In this document: positions 45,260 through 55,309 of the stretch, in pieces
How the letters are laid out: every line of letters starts with the position of its first letter
Position numbering within the stretch: position 1 is the first letter of the stretch
NCBI GenBank assembly: GCA_964030785.1
Contig: OZ034970.1
Coordinates: 42,594,635-42,658,634 of the forward strand
Length of the DNA stretch: 64,000 nucleotides
Source of the DNA: Siderastrea siderea
Taxonomy: Eukaryota; Cnidaria; Anthozoa; Scleractinia; Rhizangiidae
Direction of reading: 5' to 3'
The notes under the pieces: model-generated
Database searches by the model: none
Told to the model about the DNA's origin: nothing
Seen by the model: the letters and a program-made list of their open reading frames with translations, nothing else
Position numbers and translations under genes: made by a program

Positions 45260-45467
45260 CTGGATCGGTTCTCTTTCCATCGCTCTCGTGTTTTTTACTG
45301 GTCCTGTTTCTGGAATCCTCGTCAGCAAGTTCGGCTGCCGGTTGACAACTCTACTTGGAGCTCTCATTTGTGCAGCAACTCAAGTGTTATTACATGGTTC
45401 TAGCGTTCATAATTCTTGTTTCACTGAAGACAAACTACTGCTCATTTGGTCAAGCATTTCGCCATAA
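45260..45467 (+). pseudogene. Displaced MFS transporter N-terminal exon
   Basis: After an AG at 45258-45259 it reads WIGSLSIALVFFTGPVSG, then ILVSKFGCRLTTLLGALICAA, the SLC16 TM2-TM3 region that should precede exon A. It lies about 6 kb downstream of exon C in the same orientation. A GT occurs after CAACTCAA at 45391 as a possible donor. No matching following exon is seen. It is probably a relic of a neighbouring paralogue or of a rearranged gene. Confidence 0.68.
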
Positions 45468-47340
45468 ATACAAAAATTAAAGCAAGATGAGACAGCGTTT
45501 TGATATCGCTGACATCATTATTAAGACTGAAATGGTGATAAAGTGGAAAATTGAAAAGAATAAGAATACAAATCTGAATCTATGAGCATATCAATCAGTC
45601 GGGCCTAAACAACGGATTACGCGCGGATTTAGTAATAGCACGACGGCGAAATCGTTGTCGTTGTCGTGTTTGCTGAGAGCTAGTCAGTTTCCCCATCCCT
45701 TCCATGCTCACGATATTTCAGAGACCACTCGTCCAGCCGACTTACTAATATTGGCCCTTACCTCTCAAGTATGTTAAGGCTTGACCAGGCTGGTAATTTA
45801 ACATATTTTTATTTGAAGGTGAAACATTTGTCCATTCTACCTGAGACTTGGCAAGTAGTTTGGTATCGTTATTATTAGTAACTTTATGAACTTATTTACC
45901 GGAAGTTTTTGTCACGTGACTTGAAAATGACTTATAACGGTTGAAATCTTTACTTGAAAATGGGGAACAGAAAGCTATCTGATAGTCATCTTTTTGCTTT
46001 CTTGCACAATGACTCTTAGTATAGGCTTCATCACTCCGCCTTTTAATCGTGTCTATATGTTAACGAAAACGGTCAATTTTTGAAAACAGGTCACGTGACA
46101 TGCTAAACGTCAAAATAACTTCAAATGTAAATGACGTATACCACCTTAAAAGGCGGAGATAAACTGGCATGGTCCTACTGGGCATTTTAACGACATAAGT
46201 TATCCAAATTTTCAAGTGCTAACGTTCCCCATTTCAAAAAACCACGTTTTGTGACGTCATCAACCAAGAAATGTCACGTGTTACTTAGAAAGACTTTAAT
46301 TTGATCAGAAAATTCAAACAATTGTTAACTGAAACTGGTATGGTCGCGACAAGTTATTTCAATAACAGAAAACAGAAGGTCTCAAAAATCTCTGCTGGGG
46401 GTAGTTTAAGGAAAAACAACCAAGCCTTAAGTTACTTGAGCTATACTCGGCGACCCGTCACAAACAATTCTTAAAGTAGATGTCACCCAAATTTAATAGC
46501 GAGGGCGTAGTTTGTCCTGATAAATATTTTTTTAACGGTCTGTGCTTTTTCTTCCATGTTGAGAGCAGCCGCTTTTCGAGGTGATCGAGGCCCTGAGTAG
46601 CCCACTGGCCAAATGCCGAAAATCGCGGGCTCAGTCTTTTCTCGGAGAAAAGATTTCGCCATCAAATAGCACTTGTTCCCCCGACTGTGAATTAGCGCAA
46701 ACGTCCTTGAGGTGATTCCATTCAATTGCATTGCGCATCCTTTCTGCGCATCATTTATTGCGTGATTAGAGCGCGCACGAGCGCGCGTGCGTTCGGAACT
46801 TGATAGGTTTTCTATGGAAGCTGAGCTGTTCAGAGAAATAAATGGTCGTTTTCTCCCAAACGAACTCGGTGACCCACTTTTTTATTCCATTTATTTAAGG
46901 AAAATACGACTTTACATAATATATTCAAATGTGAAGAATTTTTCGTTATTCAATTTTGAAATATTCCGGTTGATTCACTGTTACAGTCAGATTTTAGGCG
47001 TTTCACTGGAACCGTGCAGACGTTCCAAATTAGTTTCATTGTTATGGCAATTTTAAGACGTTTTACTGTAACATTGTACTTCTATCATAAGAATAATGCT
47101 TATATTTCATTGCCAGTTATAACTTTGTTAAAGAAATGGGTGTATCTAGTACAAGGATAAGTTTTTTTAATATTGCTGTCTAAAGATAGCAAACGACCTA
47201 TATACTCTAGCCCCGTAGCGTGAAATCAGACACGGTGACCCCCTCTTTTTATTTTATTTTTTGAATGTACTAGGTGTAATTAGTAACTCTTCAAAGTTTC
47301 AACGAAATCTCATTACAACTTCTTTTTCGATGGAATCACC
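45468..47340. other. No gene supported
   Basis: Contains a minus-strand ORF at 46483-46731 with no recognised family, a region with ccgcctttt / aaaaggcgg in opposite orientation (46035-46155) that may be a decayed foldback, and GC-rich alternating gcgcgc (46770-46790). Confidence 0.45.
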
Positions 47341-49136
47341 TTAAAAGACATGTCCTCTTTTAATTCTAGTCGTATCATTAGCCTCCTATGGTAAACCATG
47401 GTGCATTTAAAATTTTAAGGTACTTTAATTTCCGCTGTCGATCATCATATCTATTACGACAAGGAAGCGTGATATTGTAAGTTTTATGTTTTCTTGTAAA
47501 GCGTCCTTGCCAATTTCTATTCAGTTTTTTTTTTAATTTTATGGCTAAGACGATATAAACTTGAAATTGAACTTGAAAAATGCAACAAAAGTTCTTAATT
47601 TAATTCAAGCTGTTAAGTGACGGAATATGATTTACTGCCATGGTTACGGTACTGGCCTGTCCTTCCACCAGAACTGGTTCAACAATCCTTTTCGAGCGGC
47701 AGTAGCCACAGCGAAGCACCTTCAGGTACTCCTTTTGAAAATTTTTGTTTAGGACACCGTATATTATTGGATTCAAGGCGCTGTTTATAGTGCCTAAAAA
47801 GCTCCATGCCACGTAAGCCTCGCGAGGGAAGATCCAACTCCTCTGAATCGTGTCAACAATATCAATCAACAAAATGGGCGTCCAACAAAGAATGAAAACC
47901 ACTACAATCACGAATAATGTGCGAGCCACCTTGATTTCTTCAATGTTTACCGTGCTAGCTCCAGAGGCGGTTATCTAGAAATTGTTGTTGTGATTGCCAA
48001 CTGTTTTAAAGATCCTAACATAGCAGTAAAAGATGACACATGCAGGAAATCCTACATAAACTGTCACCAAAAAGGCTGTGAATGCACCGCTGTCGACCTG
48101 GAGATAGCAGAAAAACTTGGAGGGATGAAACACCATTTTGTGTCCACTGAAGATATAGGACAAAGCAGCACACATGGAATAGAGCCATGTCACAATAATC
48201 ATGATCGTGGTTTTCTTTTTGGTAAAATAGTCTCCGTACTTAGCTGGTTTGACGATTCGAAAAAACCTGTTTACTGCCATCAAGGCCAATGTGTGAACCG
48301 AAGCAATACCCAGTGTGACAGCCATGTATTCTTGATATTGACAGGTTAGATCGCTAAAAAGCCATTGGGATGTTACTAATACAGGTCCAGAGAGAGAGCA
48401 CGCAGAGAAAGCCCCTAGGGAGAAGTCCGAGATAGCGAGCGATGCCACGAACATATTGGGGATTGTGCGCATTCTACGGTTTAAAACCCTGATCAAAAGA
48501 GTTATAAAATTTCCAACAAACAGAAATAATAAAATGACCGCGAAGATTGCTGATTCCAGAATGACTTTCGCTTTGCTCCTCGACTGCAACTCTTTCAACA
48601 TGTCTCCCAGTTGTTTTTCTGTGGAATTCATTTTCTCAGATTATTTCAATCGTCAACCTCAAGACCTTCAACCAGTGAAACGGCTCGGTGCTGACAGGTT
48701 TGCGCGCGGTTGTTTTTCATTGTTAATAACTGAAAGATATACCAATCGACTCAGCCCGTTAATTAACAAAGTCGACTTTTAATGCGAACGATTACACAAA
48801 CCATCGATAAAGTGTTGATTAAGTTCAAAGAGTTGGCACTAATACAAACCAAAATGTAGCTTTTCTTTTCTTCAAGATTACAAATTTTGGTTGCAGAAGA
48901 TGCCAAGGTGTCTACGTTGGTAAATAAAATGGAGCATTTCAAAATGGAAAAAAAAGAAGACTCTAGAACATATGACTATTCAATATGTTTTTCTTAGTTT
49001 TTTTTCTGTTATTTTCCCTATCTTTATTTATTGTTTTTGGTAACCTAAGACGATAATATCGAAATATATCACCTGTTTCTGTCGAACCCGCAAAACAAAC
49101 ACTAATTTTATTCTTGTCTTAATTAATTTCCCTATA
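47341..49136. repeat. Segmental duplication block B', copy 2
   Basis: Counterpart of 3957-5850; it continues directly into the sequence found at 11680 onward in the first copy and therefore serves as the empty site for the 5.8-kb element. Confidence 0.87.
47600..48631 (-). pseudogene. Class A GPCR paralogue 6 with a stop in the third inner loop
   Basis: One continuous receptor frame from MNSTEK to NSLN, broken only by TAG at about 47972-47974, where paralogue 2 has CAG (Gln) in NNNFQITASG. N-terminal half carries TM1-TM5 (AISDF, NRF, paired cysteines); C-terminal half has TM6 (CWTP), TM7 (NPIIY), an intact helix 8 (NFQKEYLKVLRC) and tail. A Met at 47929 could start the second half only, which cannot form a receptor on its own. 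Confidence 0.82.
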
Positions 49137-49399
49137 GTTATTGCGGCTTTTCATTTCAAACTCCTGGTAGAGTCTTTGACTATCATATCCATGTCCACAT
49201 GCTATTCAAACAGTTTGTTCGAATGCAAGGGCTTGACAATTTCTTTTTTCTTACAAATGGTACAAGAAAAGTCACAGGTAGATATTCTGAGACAGGTAAT
49301 CTTCTCATTAAAAAATACCCGCTTTCCTGTTTTCGTTGTATATTGAATTTATGAGTGTAATTTAAGGACGCACTAAATGGTTTACACTAAAATCCAATG

Positions 49400-49634
49400 T
49401 GAACAAAAGACATTACTATTAAGTTTTTTTGACAAGTTCCTTTGAACAATAGCAATGGCAATTCGATTCGACTATTGAAATTTGCATAAGGTGATAGAAT
49501 GTTTGGAGGTGTGATAGCTTTCGTAGTACTTCGTCAATCATCGTGAGAGTTGTAAAAGGTTCTAAGATGAGTCAGTTAATTAAAAATTGTCTAACCTTCC
49601 GTTTTTGAGTATTTTTTGACATTTCATTCGGCCA
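49400..49634 (+). repeat. 5' LTR of BEL copy B
   Basis: 235 bp, TGAACAAAAGACATT to TTCGGCCA. It is more complete than the 5' LTR of copy A and shows what the LINE replaced there. Confidence 0.72.
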
Positions 49635-51260
49635 AATTGGTAGCAGAGCGACGTTTGTGTCGTTAGTCGAAGATTTCAAGAAACTGCTAGAGGGAGAACA
49701 GGAGAACGGATAGCGGAGAACAGGTTACTGCCGAAGCATCCGAAGTCTCGCTGCAGGATTTAAAAAAGCAAAAGTGTATCAACCTGGATGCAAATGAGGT
49801 TGAGGCTAATGTCAGAAGAACCTGTAATTAAATATAAAGGCCATATTGAACACTTTAGAAGACACGGAAGAAAAGGTGTTGGATGTAATACAACTATGTA
49901 CGAGAAGAATGGCATAAGCAAAATTTGGTGCGCACCGAGGAGGAGATAGATGAGGTCGCTACAGACACAGACAAAGAAATCTCGAGAGTCAAAGACTTTC
50001 TGGCTTTGCGTACAAAAAAGCTCCGTTGATCAGTCCTGCTTCGTCCGAAATCGATTTTGAATATGAAAAAGCTCCGAAACCAAAGAGAACGCACGAGTTA
50101 CCGGTTAGTCGTGTGGACAGAAATTGACAGAGGATCCGGCTGCCAAACTTTAACGGAGATAAAACTAAATTTTAATATTTGTGGGTGACCTTCGAAAGCA
50201 TCGTTGATGAAACAGATGACCCAGCTAAACATAAGATGATACGATTGAAAATCTGTCTCGAAGGAAAAGCAGAAGAAGCAATTTCGCAGCTCGGGTTCTC
50301 CGAAGAAGCGTACAAAGAGGCAAAAACAGACTGGAACGTCGATTTAGAGGAGAAAGAAGAAAACTTCAGAATTATCTCGAAGACGTAAAGAAAATTAAAC
50401 CGCTCCAGGAGGGAAGCATTCAGGAACTCGAGAAATTCTCTGACATTCTCGTAAGCGTTATCGTAACCCTTCGTGTACATAATCGTTCGAGTGAATTGGA
50501 ACCAGTGGTAGTCTCCTCTTCTCTCTTGTTGTGGAGAAAATTCCGAAGACCCTTTTGTCAAGATATTTTAGCTGGGAATCAGAAAAACTACGTCTAGAAT
50601 CACTGGAAACACAACGCGATTGGGTTACCGAAGAATCGGCCGGGAAGTTAAATGATGGAAAGTATTGAAGGGGTTAGAGGTAAGGCAATAAAGCACAAAA
50701 AAGATGACTGTTGAAAGAATCGTACCTTTAGAGGAAGACGAAAAGAAGCCTCTGAATTTCAGCGAAAATGCTATCTTTGTCGAAGTGATCATGGATATGG
50801 TTGTGCCAGCAGTTTAAAGATGCAAATGTAGAGGAGAGCTGGAGAATCGCCAAAGACGAGAGATTGTGCATTCGTTGTTTATGTAACTGAATCAACAAGA
50901 GGGGAAGGACTGCGTCAGAGCGGGAGAATGCGAACAAGTAACCGATTAGCATTTGCATATTACTTATAACCTTAACCTCTGAGCAGTATCAGGAATTAGT
51001 GTCTCTTCGCACTGTACCAGTGTGGTTGTCAGCCAAAGGAAAGAAGATTAAAGTCAACGCTGTGCTAGATTACGATGCAATGACCATTTCTTATGTGAAC
51101 GGGGAGGTAGCCGGAGCTATCTGTCTGTCTGGCGCATACGAGAAAGTTACAGTAAACTATCGTAACGAAAATGTGGAGACTTTCCATTCAATGCCTGTCA
51201 GCGAGAAAAACACTGGCTGTGCTTGTTCACCTGGCCCCGGTTCCTGGAAAGCCGATTAAA
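49400..51260 (+). mobile_element. Degenerate BEL/Pao element, copy B
   Basis: 5' LTR (49400-49634), primer-binding site near 49638-49650 (TGGTAGCAGAGCG), gag-like relic (about 49680-50940) and protease relic (51017-51205). It then jumps directly to a short piece of integrase core text (51206-51235, matching 15233-15262) and ends; the 3' LTR is absent. It lacks the three elements inserted into copy A. Confidence 0.78.
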
Positions 51261-51496
51261 CTATCCCCCGATTAGCAGTTAATCCACGATTAAATTCCTT
51301 ATCTCTAGACTAACTAGTCCAGGGATAAAAAAGGGTTCCTGGAAGCAGAGTTATTCCTCGTTTAACTATCCCTCGGTTAAACTCATATCAAACCGGTTAA
51401 ACAAGTTACCAGCGTATAAAGGCGCGGGAAAACGACAGAGCGGGAGAAAAAAAGCCAACTCCGATACTCGTTTTACCGATCGATACCTGTTGTAGT
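51261..51496. other. Unrelated filler between BEL copy B and block C'
   Basis: Has a tendency to repeat ggttcctggaa and attaaactatcccc/cggttaaac in varied form; no coding sequence. Confidence 0.4.
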
Positions 51497-53403
51497 CTAT
51501 TGTCGCTGACTCTTTCAACATGTCTCCTAGTTGCTTTTCGGGAAATTCGCGCCATTCAGTGTCATAACTCTAAGCACACACGGTATCTTCCTTTTACTTT
51601 AATAATTAAAGAAACTCGTCATCCAGTTCTGACTGTTGAGTCTGTGTATGAAATCCTATAGTGTGACCATATAAATAAAAGCTTTTGACTTTTGAGGGGC
51701 AATTTCATCACATTCCGATTTTTGAAATACGTTTTCACGTCTAACGTTCGTGGAATTGAAAGGATCAAGTGGTTCTTTTTTAAAGGTTTTATACCAGGAA
51801 CTCGGGTATTGGATCCTTCAATTCTATGAATGTTTTTTTTTTTATCTAAAGCATAAACTGTAAATATAAATAAATATATATTCTCTAATCCCAAGTACCA
51901 TCTGAAATTTCGCAAAACAAAATCAAATTCAAATCAATTAAAAATGGAACAAAACTAACTCAAAAACAAACGGTAAAGTTATTGTACCTGGTTCAGTCTT
52001 TGGTGAAAGCTTTAAGTTGAGTTAGCAGCTGGAGTAGAATGCTCCCCCCGATAATGGAGATCTTAAAGACTGAATGAAATACGTTAGTTTATGAGGTATT
52101 TCCGATACAAAATAAAACGAATATGTTAATCATGTAAATTAGCTGTTTATAAAGCAAATAACACGATATGAACTCTACTGCGGTCAGATATAAAATTTAA
52201 GTCAATTTAACAAAAATTTTTAAAATAGGGGAAAGGATTTATTTTTCCTGAGATATGGTAGAAGACTGAAATTATATAAATTTGTACTCACTGATTTTGA
52301 ATTCACCAAAAAAATAGTTCTTCTGGTGCTAAGATTGTCAGTTGAGAAAACTAACTTGGATAATGAAAACTAATGAAAAGAATATATAGTTTACATAGCT
52401 GTTAAGTTATTAACGTATTAATGAAAAACGATCCCACATATATTCTCTTTGTTTTATTTAGATATTACCACCAACCGAATTTTTTTTTTTCAGGGAAAGA
52501 TAAAAATGCAAAAACTGACCTTTTTTATATATAATGTATTAAAGGCAAACTCCAAATATGTGATCTCTTTGTATAGATGTTCACAAAGAGTAACTAAATT
52601 GTTAATATTAAGCATAAAAGATCACTGGACGAGACTCTTCCATCTGACGATATATCTCCTAAAGAGGTTTACGAAACGGCTACAGTTGGTATAATGTTTC
52701 AGAGAAGACCGACCTTGATAACCACATGCGGTCTTGAAAATGTACGTGTCGAAGTGCTGACTCATTCAATCACTAAAACGGAGACGAATGATAATGTTGA
52801 AATAGCTGTTCGCTTTCAGAATTGCTTAAACTAATAATAAATCATTTGACAAGTGGTTACTTTAGCTTAATGTTTCAAATTGTTCAAATTGAGTATTCAG
52901 ATAAAATTTTACTGTGTAGTTGTCAAATATGGTTGTGACATTTTTAGATATTCTTCATCGGCAATACATCACTTAATGCTAATGATAATGATGTGTCATA
53001 AACAGGCCCATAGCAATGGCATATATAGGTACCCTTCAGTCGCCAGAAAGCTTTTGACACCAAATTTCCCAGACATGACACTAAATAAAACACAGTAAAA
53101 CTTAAGAAAACCGTTTAATAAAAAGTGCCACGCGATTCACTACCAAAATCAAGCTAAATAAGCACTGAACAAACTAATTTCAAAACTGGCATCCAGAAAG
53201 GGCGAAATTTTTTTGGCTTTACTACACAAAATAAGCGGCTCCAAATGTTCAAGTAAAATAGGTTGCAATGCAAGATAAGTTGAATCGCTTTCCCATTTGT
53301 TTGCTTCATTGTTGTTTTACCACGTTCCGTCCGCAGCCTCTGAACTGAGAAGCACTACGTGATTTGCGTTCGTTTCAACTTTCGCAGCTACAATGGTGAA
53401 ATC
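51497..53403. repeat. Segmental duplication block C', copy 2
   Basis: Counterpart of 21500-23222. At its left edge only the first codons of a GPCR remnant survive on the minus strand (cgactctttcaacatgtctcctagttgc), so the receptor body has been lost at the junction. Confidence 0.85.
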
Positions 53404-53522
53404 ATACACCGTTTTTGACGGGAGTACAAACATTCACATATTATGTGATTGTTTCAATATATAGAACGGCTTTTTTCAGGTGAATGTCGCAATCAGTTTG
53501 ATTAAATATTCTTAATATAATA

Positions 53523-54620
53523 CAGATCGGAAATCTCGCCGCTGATCGTCGGCGAAGTGAAACCGTCGGTATAATGAAGGACTCAATATCTCGCCGTTGA
53601 TCATCGGCGGAGTAAAACCGTCTGCATAAAGTAGGCATCGATATCTCGCCGTCGATCATCGGCGAAGTGAAACTGTCTGTATAAAGAAGGACGCAATATC
53701 TCGCCCTTGATCATCGGCGAAGTGACACCGTCTGTATAATGAAGGACGCATATCTCGCCGTTGATCATCGGCGAAGTGAAACCGTCTATATAGAGTAGGC
53801 ATCGATTTCTCGCCGTTGATCATAGGCGAAGTGAAACCGGCTGCATAAAGTAGGCATCGATATCTCGCCGTTGATCATCGGCGAAGTGAAACCGTCTGTA
53901 TAATGAAGGACTCAACAGGGGCACCCAACGAGAAAATTTTAGCAAAATACTTGAAAAATCATTTTCTGCTTTCTCAGATTGTTTCAGAGCTTTTTAAGGG
54001 CATGTTAGTGTAAGCTAGTACAGATTGATCTGTTCGGCGTTTCTAGCTGAAAATTTAGGTCGCAGAAAATTTTAGGAAACAGAATCCTATCCGCGGAATT
54101 TCCGAGCTACTGACGGCTCGCCGAAAATGCTAGTTGACCTTATTTTGCACTCTAAACGACATATCTGTTACTCCGAAAACAATAGGAGCCACTAAGTCCC
54201 CTTGTTACGAAAGTCCGACGTGATGTTTTGCCGAAGAAATCTCTAGCTTTTACTGCTATTAAATCCGAAAATCTCAGGTGATTTTAGGCCTTCCGAACAG
54301 ATATACCCCGAAACAAACCGTTGGGTGCCCCTGACTCAATGTCTCGCCGTCGATCATCGGCGAAGTGAAACCGTCTGCATAAAGTAGGCATCGATATCTC
54401 CCCGTTGATCATCGGCGAAGTGAAACCGTCTGCATAAAGTAGGCATCGATATCTCGCCGTTGATCATCGGGGAAGCGAAACCGTCTGTATAATGAAGGAC
54501 TCAATAACTCGCGCTTGATCATCGGCGAAGTAACACCGTCTGTATAATGAAGGAGGCATATCTCACCGTCGATCATCGGCGAAGTGAAACCGTCTGTATA
54601 AAGTAGGCATCGATATCTTG
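53523..54620 (+). repeat. 55-bp satellite, type A
   Basis: About 13 monomers of 54-55 bp, each with the palindromic core TCGCCGTTGATCATCGGCGA, then agtgaaaccgtctgtata and either aatgaaggac or agtaggcatcga. Interrupted by the MITE at 53916-54333. Confidence 0.92.
53916..54333. mobile_element. 418-bp hAT-like MITE inside the satellite
   Basis: Perfect 15-bp ends CAGGGGCACCCAACG / complement; ACTCAA at 53910-53915 and 54334-54339. CAGGG-type ends recall hAT elements, though the visible duplication is 6 bp instead of 8. Non-coding. Confidence 0.85.
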
Positions 54621-54624
54621 CGGT

Positions 54625-55302
54625 TGTACATCGGCGAGATACCAGTCTTCGTTATATACAGACGCACCTACCTCGCCGTTGTACATCGGCGAGATATCAG
54701 TCTTTCTTATATACTGACGCACCTACCTCGCCGTTGTACATCGGCGAGATACCAGTCTTCGTTATATACAGGCGCACCTACCTCGCCGTTGTACATCGGC
54801 GAGATATCGGTCTTCCTTATATACAGACGCATCTACCTCGCCGTTGTACATCGGCAAGATACCAGTCTTCTTTATATACAGACGCACCTACCTCGCCGTT
54901 GTACATCGGCGAGATATCAGTCTTTCTTATATACTGACCCACCAACCTCGCCGTTGTGCATCGGCGAGATACCAGTCTTCGTTATATACAGACGCACCTA
55001 CCTCGCCGTTGTACATCGGCGAGATATCGGTCTTCCTTATATACAGACGCATCTACCTCGCCGTTGTACATCGGCGAGATACTAGTCTTCGTTATATACA
55101 GACGCACTTACCTCGCCGTTGTACATCGGCGAGATATCAGTCTTTCTTATATACAGACGCATCTACCTCGTCGTTGTACATCGGCGAGATACCAGTCTTT
55201 CTTATATACACACGCATGTACCTCGCCGTTGTACATCGGCGAGATACCAGTCTTTCTTATATACAGACGCATGTACCTCGCCGTTGTACATCGGCGATGA
55301 GG
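54625..55302 (+). repeat. 55-bp satellite, type B, with 220-bp higher-order period
   Basis: Twelve monomers at an exact 55-bp spacing (cctcg at 54671, 54726, 54781 ... 55276). Core CTCGCCGTTGTACATCGGCGAG. Linkers cycle every four monomers: those at 54781 and 55001 match, as do 54671 and 54891, and 54726 and 54946. Since 55 is not a multiple of three, the long overlapping ORFs in all three frames are artefacts. Confidence 0.92.
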
Positions 55303-55309
55303 TGGTTCT

